Shown here: piece by piece, positions 32,652 to 41,900 of the stretch | How the letters are laid out: every line of letters begins with the position of its first letter | Numbering within the stretch: the stretch's first letter is position 1 | Source: Pedobacter sp. MC2016-05 | Lineage (GTDB): Bacteria > Bacteroidota > Bacteroidia > Sphingobacteriales > Sphingobacteriaceae | Direction of reading: 5' to 3' | Assembly: GCF_026239735.1 (NCBI RefSeq) | Contig: NZ_JAPIVT010000007.1 | Coordinates: forward strand, 186,001 to 250,000 | DNA: 64,000 bases | Notes under the pieces: model-generated | The model's database searches: none | What the model was told of the DNA's origin: nothing | The model's input: only the letters and a program-made list of their open reading frames with translations | Position numbers and translations under genes: made by a program

Positions 32652-35030
32652 ATGTTATACCCTGATAATTGTTTAGAACGTTTAGGATTTGTAGAGATAA
32701 GACAGCTGATTAGCAAACATTGCTTAAGCCCAATGGGTCAGACAATGGTGCAAAAGATGCAGGTGATGAGTCGTTTTGACCAGATCGATAAATTTTTACG
32801 CCAAACCAACGAATTTAAAAGCATCCTGCAACATCAGGAACCGCTACAAATCAATACTTTTTTTGATATCAAATCGCTTGTCGAAAAGATTAGAGTGGAA
32901 GGCACTTACCTTTTGGAAGATGAGTGGTTTCAGGTTTATACTTCCCTGCAGACCGTTTTTTCTGTTTTGCGTTTTTTTGAGGAAAGAGCAGAAGTGTATC
33001 CAACACTCGAGGCCTTATTTGAACATTTGCCAATTGAGAAAAATATCCTTCGAAAGATAGAGACAGTTATTGATGCGAAAGGTAAAATTAAGCCAAATGC
33101 ATCTAAAGAATTGCAAGAAATCACTTCATCTATTGCTAAAGCCGAGCAAGATGTGCGCAAGCGGATGGACTCGATTTACAAACAAGCTATTGCCAATAAT
33201 TGGGTAGCCGATGGTAGCTTAACCATTCGCGATGGCAGAATGTGTATTCCTGTTTTAGCCGAAAATAAAAGGAAGCTTAAGGGATTTATTCACGATGAGT
33301 CGGCCACTGGTCAAACTGTTTATATCGAGCCAGAAGAAGTTTTTACCCTTAACAATAAACTTCGTGATTTGGAATTTGATAAGCGCAGAGAAATTATTAA
33401 AATTCTGATTTCATTGACTGATGAATTACGTCCTTATTCGCCACTATTGCTTTCCTATCATGGTTTTTTAACCAAACTTGATTTTGTTAGGGCCAAGGCT
33501 TTGTTTGCTTTGGATATTGAGGCCGAAATGCCTGGTTTATTAAAAGAACCAAAAACCAAATTAATAAATGCTAGGCACCCGCTATTATCTATTTCTTTCG
33601 CAGCCGAAAAAAAGACAGTAACGCCATTAAATATCCATATTGATGCTGAAACACGTGTAGTTTTAGTTTCTGGGCCAAATGCTGGAGGTAAATCAGTTTG
33701 CATGAAAACGGTTGGTTTACTCCAGATTATGTTGCAAACGGGCTTACTAATCCCGGTTGATGCCAATAGTGAAGTGGGTATTTTTGAAAATATATTTGCT
33801 GATATTGGTGATGATCAATCGATAGAAAGTGATTTGAGTACCTACAGTGCCCACTTAAAGAAAATGCGTTATTTCGTTGAGCATGCTTCGCCAAAAACGA
33901 TGGTTTTGATTGATGAATTCGGTACGGGTACTGATCCACAATTTGGAGGACCAATGGCCGAGGCAGTATTGGAAGTACTCAACAATAAAAAAGTGCGTGG
34001 CGTAATTACCACACATTATTCTAATTTGAAACTTTTTGCTGGCAACACGCCTGGTTTAGAAAACGCGTCAATGCTTTTCGATAACGCTAAAATGAAACCT
34101 TTGTACATTCTAGAGATGGGCAAACCCGGAAGTTCTTACGCGTTTGAAATTGCTCAAAACATCGGTTTGCCTAAAGAAGTGATTCAGCTTGCCAGGGAAA
34201 AAACCGGTTCGAATCAAAATCGCGTCGATACCATGTTGGTAGATTTAGAGCGTGAAAAGAAAACGATTTACGATGCAAAAGTGAGCCTGGCGAATCAACA
34301 AAATAAGGCTAAAAATTTAGTTGCCGAAAATGAAAAATTAAGAGCTTTTTTGGATGAAAACAGAAGGGTTTTAATCAAAGAAGCAAAGCAAGAAGCGCAA
34401 AACATCATTAAAAATGCCAATAAACTGGTAGAAAATACGATTGCTGAAATTAAAGAAAAGCAGGCTGATAAAGAAGTAACCAAACAACTAAGGCAAAATT
34501 TGCATCAGGAGTTAGTTAAGAACACCGTTCCAAAAGAAAAGCCAAAACCTGTTCAAGTAATAGTTGGTGGCGAAATTACGGTTGGAGATTGGGTGAAATT
34601 TACGGACAGCGAAACAACCGGGCAAGTGCTGGAAATTAACAGAAACGAACTTGTTTTGGCTATCGGCGATTTACGCTCGAACGTGAAAAAAAATCGTGTT
34701 CAAAAAATCAGCCATAAGGAAGCGAAAAAAGTGATTCAAAGCAGTGCTGGTTCGTTTGCGGGGAGAATGAATGATGCTGTGTCGGGCTTTAGAGCTGAAT
34801 TAGATCTTCGCGGAAAAAGAACGGAAGATGCTTTATTCGAAGTAGAGAAATATTTAGATAAAGCGATTATGTTGGGCTTTCCATCTATCAAACTTATTCA
34901 TGGTAAAGGAGATGGGATATTGAGGAAAATGATTCGGGAGTATTTGAGGAAATATAGTCAGGTGAATAGGATGGAAGATGAACACGCAGATAGAGGCGGT
35001 GATGGGATAACCTATGTTTATCTGAATTAA
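32652..35030 (+). CDS. mutS2: Endonuclease/recombination suppressor MutS2
   Basis: 792-residue MutS homologue without the mismatch-recognition domain. It has the MutS core and clamp (about 10-300), the ABC-type ATPase with Walker A GPNAGGKS at 341-348, Walker B (VLIDEFGTGTDP) and the signature DQSIESDLSTYSAH. A coiled coil follows (about 510-620), then a C-terminal Smr nuclease domain (about 712-792) with LDLRG and HGKGDG motifs. MutS2 cleaves branched DNA to limit recombination and, in some bacteria, splits collided ribosomes. All domains look intact, so it should be functional. Confidence 0.95.
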   Translation: MLYPDNCLERLGFVEIRQLISKHCLSPMGQTMVQKMQVMSRFDQIDKFLRQTNEFKSILQHQEPLQINTFFDIKSLVEKIRVEGTYLLEDEWFQVYTSLQTVFSVLRFFEERAEVYPTLEALFEHLPIEKNILRKIETVIDAKGKIKPNASKELQEITSSIAKAEQDVRKRMDSIYKQAIANNWVADGSLTIRDGRMCIPVLAENKRKLKGFIHDESATGQTVYIEPEEVFTLNNKLRDLEFDKRREIIKILISLTDELRPYSPLLLSYHGFLTKLDFVRAKALFALDIEAEMPGLLKEPKTKLINARHPLLSISFAAEKKTVTPLNIHIDAETRVVLVSGPNAGGKSVCMKTVGLLQIMLQTGLLIPVDANSEVGIFENIFADIGDDQSIESDLSTYSAHLKKMRYFVEHASPKTMVLIDEFGTGTDPQFGGPMAEAVLEVLNNKKVRGVITTHYSNLKLFAGNTPGLENASMLFDNAKMKPLYILEMGKPGSSYAFEIAQNIGLPKEVIQLAREKTGSNQNRVDTMLVDLEREKKTIYDAKVSLANQQNKAKNLVAENEKLRAFLDENRRVLIKEAKQEAQNIIKNANKLVENTIAEIKEKQADKEVTKQLRQNLHQELVKNTVPKEKPKPVQVIVGGEITVGDWVKFTDSETTGQVLEINRNELVLAIGDLRSNVKKNRVQKISHKEAKKVIQSSAGSFAGRMNDAVSGFRAELDLRGKRTEDALFEVEKYLDKAIMLGFPSIKLIHGKGDGILRKMIREYLRKYSQVNRMEDEHADRGGDGITYVYLN

Positions 35031-35212
35031 GGTTTCTCTTAAATTTCTTATATGAAGAAGGTAGATTTTGAAGTTTTAATACCACTCTCTTGCCGTCATT
35101 ACGAAAACATTTTACGATTCTTCATCGCTGATATTTTTGGTATGCTCACGCTAATGTGAATTGCTGGAAGGATTGTTAAGTTGAGCTTTGTAAATGATGG
35201 AATGAAAAATTA

Positions 35213-35374
35213 TTACTTTTTATTCCCAGGACATTTCTTACAACGTTTACCTTTTTTAAACTTCTCACAACATTTCTTATGTTCCGCAGTGCAGCTTAAA
35301 ATGAAACCCATTCCCTTTTGAAACTCAGGATCGGTAGGTAGGATAAAATTGTTTTCTTCTCTCTCGTAAATCAT
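35213..35374 (-). CDS. Cys-rich small protein, 53 residues
   Basis: Small reading frame on the minus strand in a 473-base gap. It encodes a 53-residue protein with five cysteines (28, 35, 36, 45, 48) and His32 in its basic C-terminal half: SCTAEHKKCCEKF, then KRCKKCPGN. This looks like a small metal (zinc) site. No membrane segment or signal peptide. A -7 element TACCTTTG ends seven bases before the ATG and a TTGG lies 19 bases further upstream, good support for expression. I do not recognise a named family. The rest of the gap (35031-35212 and 35413-35503) shows nothing beyond the CoA-transferase promoter. Confidence 0.65.
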   Translation of the reverse strand: MIYEREENNFILPTDPEFQKGMGFILSCTAEHKKCCEKFKKGKRCKKCPGNKK

Positions 35375-35381
35375 TGCAGTA

Positions 35382-35412
35382 CAAAGGTAATGCTTGTTTA
35401 GATCAATTCCAA
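35382..35412 (-). promoter_or_regulatory. Promoter of the Cys-rich small protein
   Basis: Minus-strand TTGG at 35412-35409, 19-base spacer, TACCTTTG at 35389-35382. It predicts a leader of only a few bases. Confidence 0.55.
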
Positions 35413-35503
35413 TTAAAAGTTATTCGTAGAAGATTTAAACTGATTTCATGCTAGGTTTGTAACCGCAATTTGTAAATTAGCGAACTAACCAAAAATTCAT
35501 AAA

Positions 35504-36208
35504 ATGATTAATAAAGTGGTATCAGGCGCTAAAGAGGCGATTGATGATGTATCAGATGGCGCAACCTTAATGCTTGGTGGTTTTGGACTTTGCGGAATTC
35601 CCGAGAATTGTATAAACGCTTTAGTAGAAAAAGGAGTAAAGGATTTAACCTGTATTTCGAATAATGCTGGGGTTGATGACTTTGGCATTGGATTGATGTT
35701 AAAACAGCGTCAGGTTAAAAAAATGATCTCTTCTTATGTCGGCGAAAATGCAGAGTTTGAACGGCAATTACTAAGTGGTGAATTAGAGGTCGATTTGATT
35801 CCGCAAGGAACCTTAGCGACAAGATGTTTAGCGGCTGGATATGGAATGCCTGCTATTTTTACACCAGCAGGAGTAGGAACAGAAGTTGCAGAAGGAAAAG
35901 AAATCAGAAACTTTGGCGGTAAAGATTATTTAATGGAATATGCCTTCGATGCTGACTTTGCTATTGTAAAAGCTTGGAAGGGCGATACCGCAGGGAATTT
36001 GATTTTTAGATCGACCAGTAGAAACTTTAATCCAGTAATGGCAATGGCTGGCAAGATAACCATCGCAGAGGTGGAAGAATTGGTTGAGGCAGGTGAACTG
36101 GATCCAGATTATATTCATACACCAGGAATTTATGTTCACAGAATTTTTCAGGGTAAAGATTACGAGAAAAGAATTGAGCAAAGAACGGTTAGAAAGTCCG
36201 GAGTCTGA
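35504..36208 (+). CDS. 3-oxoacid CoA-transferase subunit A
   Basis: Alpha subunit of a succinyl-CoA:3-ketoacid (acetoacetate) CoA-transferase, used to activate or break down ketone bodies and keto acids. The 234 residues include the signature [15 protein letters not shown] (CoA-transferase signature 1) and the conserved [23 protein letters not shown]. The C-terminus (residues RKSGV) falls inside a short AGTC-type DNA repeat, so the last residues may be recently acquired. The beta subunit gene begins 46 bases downstream. A TAGGTTTG -7 element lies at 35452-35459. Confidence 0.95.
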   Translation: MINKVVSGAKEAIDDVSDGATLMLGGFGLCGIPENCINALVEKGVKDLTCISNNAGVDDFGIGLMLKQRQVKKMISSYVGENAEFERQLLSGELEVDLIPQGTLATRCLAAGYGMPAIFTPAGVGTEVAEGKEIRNFGGKDYLMEYAFDADFAIVKAWKGDTAGNLIFRSTSRNFNPVMAMAGKITIAEVEELVEAGELDPDYIHTPGIYVHRIFQGKDYEKRIEQRTVRKSGV

Positions 36209-36226
36209 AGTCGTTAGTCTGTAGTA
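36195..36226. repeat. Short AGTC/AGTCTG degenerate tandem repeat
   Basis: A run of about five copies of AGTC with 2-4 base separators, overlapping the stop codon of the CoA-transferase A gene. Similar runs follow proS (48606-48634) and the YdeI-like gene (62561-62580). Confidence 0.55.
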
Positions 36227-36254
36227 TATCCTCTCAATATCACATCAAATATAT

Positions 36255-36914
36255 ATGTTTACTAAAGAAGAAATAGCGCAACGTATAGCGCAAGAAATAA
36301 AAGACGGTTATTATGTTAACCTTGGCATTGGTATACCAACCTTAGTGGCCAATTATATTCCAAAGGGAATAAATGTTGTATTGCAATCCGAAAATGGACT
36401 GCTTGGAATGGGACCATTTCCATTTGAAGGCGAAGAAGATGCCGATTTAATTAATGCGGGTAAGCAAACCATCACTACATTACCTGGCTCCTCAATTTTC
36501 GATTCGGCAATGAGCTTTGGAATGATGAGGGCGCAAAAGGTTGATTTAACCATTTTAGGTGCAATGGAGGTTTCTGAGAATGGCGATATTGCCAATTGGA
36601 AAATTCCTGGCAAAATGGTTAAAGGAATGGGTGGTGCAATGGATTTAGTGGCATCAGCAAAAAATATCATTGTAGCCATGCAGCATGTAAATAAAGCGGG
36701 AGAGAGCAAGTTGCTATCCAAATGTACGCTTCCATTGACTGGGGTAAAGTGTATTAAAAAAATTGTTACTGAATTAGCTGTTTTAGACATTCTGCCCGAA
36801 GGAGGTTTCAAACTTTTAGAACGAGCGCCCGGGGTGAGCGTTGATTTTATTAAACAATCTACAGCAGGAAGATTAATTGCTGAAGGCGATATTCCGGAAA
36901 TGCGATTGGATTAA
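36255..36914 (+). CDS. 3-oxoacid CoA-transferase subunit B
   Basis: Beta subunit partner of the preceding gene. The 219-residue protein has NLGIGIPTLVANYIP and the catalytic glutamate Glu46 in the signature SENGLLGMGP, which forms the gamma-glutamyl-CoA thioester during transfer. The C-terminal region has the usual GVKCIKKIVTELAVLDI. Separate A and B chains are the common bacterial form, in contrast to the fused mitochondrial SCOT. A strong terminator ends the two-gene operon. Confidence 0.95.
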   Translation: MFTKEEIAQRIAQEIKDGYYVNLGIGIPTLVANYIPKGINVVLQSENGLLGMGPFPFEGEEDADLINAGKQTITTLPGSSIFDSAMSFGMMRAQKVDLTILGAMEVSENGDIANWKIPGKMVKGMGGAMDLVASAKNIIVAMQHVNKAGESKLLSKCTLPLTGVKCIKKIVTELAVLDILPEGGFKLLERAPGVSVDFIKQSTAGRLIAEGDIPEMRLD

Positions 36915-36918
36915 AATA

Positions 36919-36955
36919 AAAATGGGGTCAAGTTTTTAAAGCTTGACCCCATTTT
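36919..36955. terminator. Terminator between CoA-transferase and uridine kinase genes
   Basis: Perfect 14-bp stem AAAATGGGGTCAAG / CTTGACCCCATTTT with a 9-base loop, between convergent genes and usable from both sides. Confidence 0.88.
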
Positions 36956-36971
36956 GTTGATAACTATTATT

Positions 36972-37622
36972 TTAATTTATATCAACAAGAATACTGTTCC
37001 TCAAGTCATTTGAAATATTCTCGGTGATGGCGATGATTTCATCAGGCTCATTGGTGTTATTCATAATCACCTTATCACATTGCTCTCGATAAGGTAACAA
37101 ATATTCCTTGTAGGCAGGAACCACATGGTTATGCCACTTGTAAAGTACGTCATCTTCGGGGTATCCACGTTCCAGGCCATCTCTTTTTATCCGGCGATCT
37201 AAAGCAACTTGTTCATCAGCATCAACAAAAATGGTATGATCTAGCAAGGCTGCAATTTCTTTGAAATGCAAAATAAAAAGGCCTTCAACAATGATTATAG
37301 GTGCTGATTTAATTTCTAAAATTTTAACTACAGCAAGGGGATTATTGAAATTATATTCCTTTTTATAGACAACCTCTCCGCTTGTAAGTTGTTTTATATC
37401 CCTTAAAAACTGCTCACTATCAATGGTTGATGGAAGATCAAAATTGTATAGTTTATTTTCTTCCTGGGTCATATCGCCTGCAGGAATGTAATAATCATCC
37501 TGGGATACCAAAGTTACTTCATCTTGCTTAAAGTAATGTAAAAAGCAGTTTAAAAAGAATGTTTTACCCGATCCACTTCCACCGGCAATACCAATTATAA
37601 AAGGTTTTTTATTCAAACTCAT
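36972..37622 (-). CDS. udk: Uridine kinase
   Basis: Phosphorylates uridine and cytidine in pyrimidine salvage. The 216-residue P-loop protein has Walker A GIAGGSGSGKT at residues 11-21, the QDDYY motif that binds the nucleoside, the NFDLPSTID segment, and DRRIKRDGLERG for the lid region. This is standard for the Udk/PRK family. Its start overlaps the stop of the upstream LysM gene by four bases (ATGA), so the two are coupled although functionally unrelated. Confidence 0.94.
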   Translation of the reverse strand: MSLNKKPFIIGIAGGSGSGKTFFLNCFLHYFKQDEVTLVSQDDYYIPAGDMTQEENKLYNFDLPSTIDSEQFLRDIKQLTSGEVVYKKEYNFNNPLAVVKILEIKSAPIIIVEGLFILHFKEIAALLDHTIFVDADEQVALDRRIKRDGLERGYPEDDVLYKWHNHVVPAYKEYLLPYREQCDKVIMNNTNEPDEIIAITENISNDLRNSILVDIN

Positions 37623-39160
37623 TGAGCACTATATGTTAGATTGCAGAAAAAACGTTTGTCTAAAGCACCTAATGAATCGGCTACCGCTTTAGTCATTACA
37701 ATGATAACGTCTTTTGTGGATTCGTTCTCTGTAAATTTACCAACAACCTTTGCGAATGTTGTTTTGTTAGTCATTGGGTTTGTAATTTTTATTACTCTGC
37801 CTACTGGTGCTGTACGGTGTAAAACTAGCATTTTCGAGCCGTCTAAATCTGCGTCAGCAATCCAAACGGCTGCACCTTTTTCTTCGATTTGGCTTAGGCC
37901 ATAAACGCTTGGGTCGCGACGAAGTTTTGGATCTTTAACCATTGTGCTATCTGGTTCACTTTCCTGCTCTTCTTTAGATGCCTCATTTACAGATTTTGGT
38001 TGAGGTGGCTTAGGAATAATTAATTTCTGATCTACTTTAATGGCGTTATCATCCAATTTATTAGCTGTTCTGATTTGATAAGCCGTTAAATTATACTTCT
38101 TCGCAATGCTAAAAATATTTTCTCCAGTTGCTACAGTATGAATAAAACTTTCTTCTTTTGAAGGTGAAGCAGATGAGGCTTTAACCGGTTCAGCTTGTTT
38201 TTCTTTCGGCACTTCTACTTCAGCAACTATTCCTCCGGGCACTTTCAATACTTGCCCAATCGTAATCGCATTATCTGGCAAATTATTTAATTTCCTTAAT
38301 TGGTAAGCAGTAATACCATATTGCTTGGCAACCGTAAAGATGGTTTCGTTACGCAAAACCGTATGGGTACCTACAGCATCTGAAGTTTTGGCTGCTTCGG
38401 CTGGGGTTTTGGCTGCTTCGGTTGTGGGTTGTTCAGCAGTGCTGATTACTTTATTTTCATCAACATTCTTTGTAGCCGGAATCTTTAATTTCTGACCAAT
38501 TCTAAGATTATTGTTTGATAAATTATTTGCCTTTTTAACCTCTTCTACGGTAGTGCCATATTTTTCTGCTATTTTCCCAAGAAACTCTTTAGGCGCTACG
38601 GTATGCTCAATCATGGTTTGCTCTGCAACAGTACTTTCAATAGCAGGAGTGGTTACCGTAGTTTTAGCTGGTTTTACTGGCTCGCTCGTAGCAGGAACAT
38701 CTGTATTGTTTTTGGTAGCGATCTTTAAAACCTGCCCAATACTTAAGTTATTTCCGGTAAGGTTGTTCAGCCTTTTAATTTCATTAATAGTTGTTCCATA
38801 CTTTTCGGCGAGCATATTTAAATTTTCTTTTGCTTTAACAGTATGCTCAATGATGCCGCCGTCTTTGCCCGAAGAAACAAGGGGTGTGCTGCTTGTTGTT
38901 CCCCAGGGAATATTGGTTGGAACTTTTATAATGACGCCAACTTGAAGGTATTTGTTCTCATTGTAGCTCATAATATCTTTTGGCGAAACGTTGTATCTTC
39001 TTCCAACAGAATAATACGTGTCTTTGGCTACAATTTGATGAACGATAAGTTTCTTTCCGTTATTATTTTCAACGCCGATAGAGTCTCTAAGTGTGTTTGC
39101 TTTAGCATTTGCGATATTTAGAGCAAATAGAACAAAAGCAGATAAGTATATTTTGTGCAT
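37619..39160 (-). CDS. Secreted LysM-repeat protein with C-terminal double-psi-barrel-like domain
   Basis: 513-residue exported peptidoglycan-binding protein. A signal peptide (about 1-21) precedes five LysM domains at about residues 40-85, 105-150, 180-225, 270-315 and 340-385 (each with a start like HTV...E...IA.KYG.T and an end IGQ.LKIP), separated by Ala/Thr/Pro/Glu linkers. The last ~90 residues (VGRVIKITNPMTNKTTFAKVVGKF... VADSLGALDKRF) resemble the RlpA-like double-psi beta barrel. The combination suggests a cell-wall-localised protein, maybe a lytic or structural factor; I do not see the full RlpA catalytic set. Confidence 0.85.
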   Translation of the reverse strand: MHKIYLSAFVLFALNIANAKANTLRDSIGVENNNGKKLIVHQIVAKDTYYSVGRRYNVSPKDIMSYNENKYLQVGVIIKVPTNIPWGTTSSTPLVSSGKDGGIIEHTVKAKENLNMLAEKYGTTINEIKRLNNLTGNNLSIGQVLKIATKNNTDVPATSEPVKPAKTTVTTPAIESTVAEQTMIEHTVAPKEFLGKIAEKYGTTVEEVKKANNLSNNNLRIGQKLKIPATKNVDENKVISTAEQPTTEAAKTPAEAAKTSDAVGTHTVLRNETIFTVAKQYGITAYQLRKLNNLPDNAITIGQVLKVPGGIVAEVEVPKEKQAEPVKASSASPSKEESFIHTVATGENIFSIAKKYNLTAYQIRTANKLDDNAIKVDQKLIIPKPPQPKSVNEASKEEQESEPDSTMVKDPKLRRDPSVYGLSQIEEKGAAVWIADADLDGSKMLVLHRTAPVGRVIKITNPMTNKTTFAKVVGKFTENESTKDVIIVMTKAVADSLGALDKRFFCNLTYSAQ

Positions 39161-39393
39161 TTATTTTCTATAAATTTCTTAGTCAAAGGAAGCAATTATA
39201 CGAATAAAATATTTAACCCTGTCGAGTTAATCAACCCGTTTTTGAGTAAAAATAAGATAACTTTATTTCAAAAAAATGGTCATGATATTCATTCACAATA
39301 TCTTGTGAAAGAAAACAATTGGCTTCGTGTTGATTAATAAACGAACTAATAAATAAGGTATTGTACAGATGGGAATTTAGATTAAAACATTTA

Positions 39394-39401
39394 TAAATTT
39401 G
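39394..39401 (+). promoter_or_regulatory. dps -7 promoter element
   Basis: TAAATTTG matches TAnnTTTG, 41 bases before the ATG. A clear -33 box was not found. The remaining gap (39161-39393) is AT-rich and featureless to me. Confidence 0.45.
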
Positions 39402-39442
39402 GGTTGTTACGTACACATTAACATCACATAAAAATTAATAAA

Positions 39443-39922
39443 ATGGACGCTAAAGAAATAAGCTTAAATGAAAAAGAAGTAAAACCAGTGGTTGATCTTT
39501 TGAACGATTATTTGGCAAATTATCATATTCATTATCAGAAATTAAGAGGTTGTCACTGGAATATAAAAGGTCAGAATTTTTTTACGCTTCATGTTAAGTT
39601 TGAAGAATTATATACCAATGCACAACTCACCATTGATGAAATTGCCGAGCGTGTTTTAACCTTAGGTAAACCACCTCATAGTCGTTTTGCAGATTATATA
39701 AGTGAATCTGAAATCAAAGAAATCGACACAATTGGTATGAAAGATTTAGATATGGTTGATGCGGTATTGGATGATATGGCTAAATTGATTGAAATTGAAA
39801 GAGAACTATTAGAAGCTACGGATAAAGCTGGCGATGATGGGTCGAATGATATGGTAAATCGGTTCATGCAGTTTAAAGAAAAAAATACCTGGATGTTACG
39901 TTCTTTCGCTGGAAAGAAATAA
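39443..39922 (+). CDS. dps: Dps-family ferritin-like DNA-protecting protein
   Basis: Dodecameric iron-storage and DNA-protection protein induced in stress and stationary phase. The 159-residue four-helix bundle contains the inter-subunit ferroxidase ligands in CHWNIKGQNFFTLHVKFEELY (His, and the downstream Asp/Glu pattern) and LTIDEIAERVLTLG, both diagnostic of Dps. No Lys-rich N-terminal tail for DNA binding is apparent, so DNA contact may be weak. The gene is alone, with its own promoter and terminator. Confidence 0.95.
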   Translation: MDAKEISLNEKEVKPVVDLLNDYLANYHIHYQKLRGCHWNIKGQNFFTLHVKFEELYTNAQLTIDEIAERVLTLGKPPHSRFADYISESEIKEIDTIGMKDLDMVDAVLDDMAKLIEIERELLEATDKAGDDGSNDMVNRFMQFKEKNTWMLRSFAGKK

Positions 39923-39940
39923 TACTTTGAAGTAGGTTTT

Positions 39941-39994
39941 AAAAGTCTCAGTTAAATGGATGAATTGTCAAATCTGTTTATCTGAGGCTTTTTT
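39941..39994 (+). terminator. dps terminator
   Basis: Stem AAAAGTCTCAG / CTGAGGCTTTT (one G-T pair) with a 30-base loop and a T-run. The loop is unusually long; the right arm overlaps the upstream promoter region of ubiD. Confidence 0.6.
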
Positions 39995-40017
39995 GTGGTA
40001 TAGAATAGCTATTTATT

Positions 40018-40025
40018 TATCTTTG
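40018..40025 (+). promoter_or_regulatory. ubiD -7 promoter element adjacent to the start codon
   Basis: TATCTTTG matches TAnnTTTG; TTTG at 39992-39995 is a possible -33 box at a 22-base spacing. Only three bases separate the element from the ATG at 40029, so the mRNA should be leaderless. Confidence 0.55.
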
Positions 40026-40028
40026 GGC

Positions 40029-41864
40029 ATGGCATATAAAAGTTTAGCAGAGTGTGTTTCCGACCTTGAAAAACACGGTCATCTAATAAGGATTAAAGAA
40101 GAAGTAGATCCTCATTTAGAAATGGCCGCCATCCATTTAAGGGTCTATGAGAAACAAGGACCTGCTTTGTTGTTTGAGAATGTGAAGGGTAGTCCCTTTC
40201 CGGCGGTTTCTAATTTGTTTGGAACTTTGGAGCGGTCGAAATTCATATTCAGAGACACCTTGCCAAAAGTGCAGCAATTGGTTTCTTTGAGAAATGATCC
40301 AATAAAAGCATTGAAAAATCCTTTCAAGTATGCAGGATCAGCAATGTCGGCATTGTCGTCGTTGCCCATGAAAACACCATCTGCGAAAAATAACTTTCTG
40401 AAAACCTCTATCAGTAAATTGCCACAAATTGTAAACTGGCCCATGGATGGAGGCCCTTTTGTAACGATGCCTCAAGTTTATACTGAAGACATTGATAAGC
40501 CTGGAGTTCTAAATGCAAATTTAGGGATGTACCGCATTCAATTGGGCGGGAACGATTATATTGAAGACAAGGAGATCGGTCTCCATTATCAAATTCACCG
40601 GGGCATTGGTGTTCACCAATCTAAAGCAAATAAAGCAGGTTTACCACTTAAGGTGAGCATTTTCGTCGGTGGTCCTCCATCTCATCCTCTGGCTGCGGTA
40701 ATGCCATTGCCAGAAGGTTTATCAGAAATGACGTTTGCCGGTGCATTAGGCGATAGGAGATTCCGCTACTTTTACGATGATGAAGGATTTTGCATTTCTG
40801 CTGATGCCGATTTTATTATCACGGGAACTGTTTATCCAAATGAAAATAAGCCAGAAGGTCCTTTCGGCGATCATTTAGGTTATTATAGCCTTACGCACCC
40901 TTTTCCTTTGATGAAGGTGCATAACGTATACCATAAAAAAGACGCCATCTGGTCATTCACAGTTGTCGGAAGGCCGCCGCAGGAAGACACAAGCTTTGGT
41001 GCATTAATTCACGAAATTACAGGATCGGCCATTCCACAAGAAATTCATGGATTGAAAGAGGTACATGCTGTTGATGCAGCAGGTGTTCATCCTTTGCTGT
41101 TTGCAATCGGAAGCGAACGTTACACGCCATATTTAAAGGAGCGAAGACCACAGGAAATCTTAACGATAGCCAACCATATCCTGGGTAAAAATCAACTCAG
41201 TTTAGCTAAATATGTTTTCATCGCCGCTAAAGAGGATGATGAAAAATTAAGTACACATCACATTCAGGATTTTATTACTCATATTTTGGAAAGGGTAGAT
41301 TTAACCAGAGATATCCATTTCTATACCAACACCACAATCGATACCCTGGATTACAGTGGCGATGGTTTAAATAGTGGATCGAAGGTTGTTATTGCGGCAG
41401 CAGGGGAGAAGAAGCGAAATTTGTGGAATAAAAAGCCTGAAGGCTTAAAGTTAGGGGATGGTTGCTATCAATCTCATCTGGCTATCCCTGGTGTTTTAGT
41501 TATTGAATGCGACAAATATATCAGTGCGGAAAAAACAGCGGCAGAAATTGCTTTGTTAAACATTACCTTAACTGATCAGGATCTTTCCGGATTACCATTG
41601 ATTGTACTGGCCGATGATTCTGAATTTACAGCAGCAAATATTGATAATTTAGTTTGGATTACTTTTACCCGAAGTAATCCCGCTGCCGATATTTATGGCG
41701 TTAATGATTTTACTATCAATAAACACTGGGGCTGCAAAGGCCCAATGATTATTGATGCAAGAAAAAAACCTCATCATGCTCCTGAACTTCTTAAAGACAA
41801 AAATGTGGAGGAAAAGATTGATACATTGGCTAAGCCAGGAATGCCGCTACATGGAATAATTTAG
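40029..41864 (+). CDS. ubiD: UbiD-family prenyl-FMN-dependent decarboxylase
   Basis: Non-oxidative decarboxylase of aromatic or unsaturated acids that uses prenylated FMN, made by the UbiX at 17695. The 611-residue protein, started at the ATG at 40029 (MAYKSLAECVSDLEKHGHLIRI), contains family motifs NLGMYRIQL, HRGIGVH and KPEGPFGDHLGYYS, where the conserved acidic residues of the active site lie. Its length resembles the menaquinone-biosynthesis decarboxylases (SCO4490-like) more than 490-residue UbiD. Quinone synthesis is the likely pathway, but no other quinone genes are near. Confidence 0.92.
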   Translation: MAYKSLAECVSDLEKHGHLIRIKEEVDPHLEMAAIHLRVYEKQGPALLFENVKGSPFPAVSNLFGTLERSKFIFRDTLPKVQQLVSLRNDPIKALKNPFKYAGSAMSALSSLPMKTPSAKNNFLKTSISKLPQIVNWPMDGGPFVTMPQVYTEDIDKPGVLNANLGMYRIQLGGNDYIEDKEIGLHYQIHRGIGVHQSKANKAGLPLKVSIFVGGPPSHPLAAVMPLPEGLSEMTFAGALGDRRFRYFYDDEGFCISADADFIITGTVYPNENKPEGPFGDHLGYYSLTHPFPLMKVHNVYHKKDAIWSFTVVGRPPQEDTSFGALIHEITGSAIPQEIHGLKEVHAVDAAGVHPLLFAIGSERYTPYLKERRPQEILTIANHILGKNQLSLAKYVFIAAKEDDEKLSTHHIQDFITHILERVDLTRDIHFYTNTTIDTLDYSGDGLNSGSKVVIAAAGEKKRNLWNKKPEGLKLGDGCYQSHLAIPGVLVIECDKYISAEKTAAEIALLNITLTDQDLSGLPLIVLADDSEFTAANIDNLVWITFTRSNPAADIYGVNDFTINKHWGCKGPMIIDARKKPHHAPELLKDKNVEEKIDTLAKPGMPLHGII

Positions 41865-41900
41865 TTGAATATTTGAAAATATTTAGCCATTTTTAGGTAC

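Noticed and set aside
36353..36811. 152-codon open frame antisense to CoA-transferase subunit B
   Set aside because: Lies wholly opposite a conserved gene with clear motifs; its product has no recognisable features. Treated as a shadow frame.
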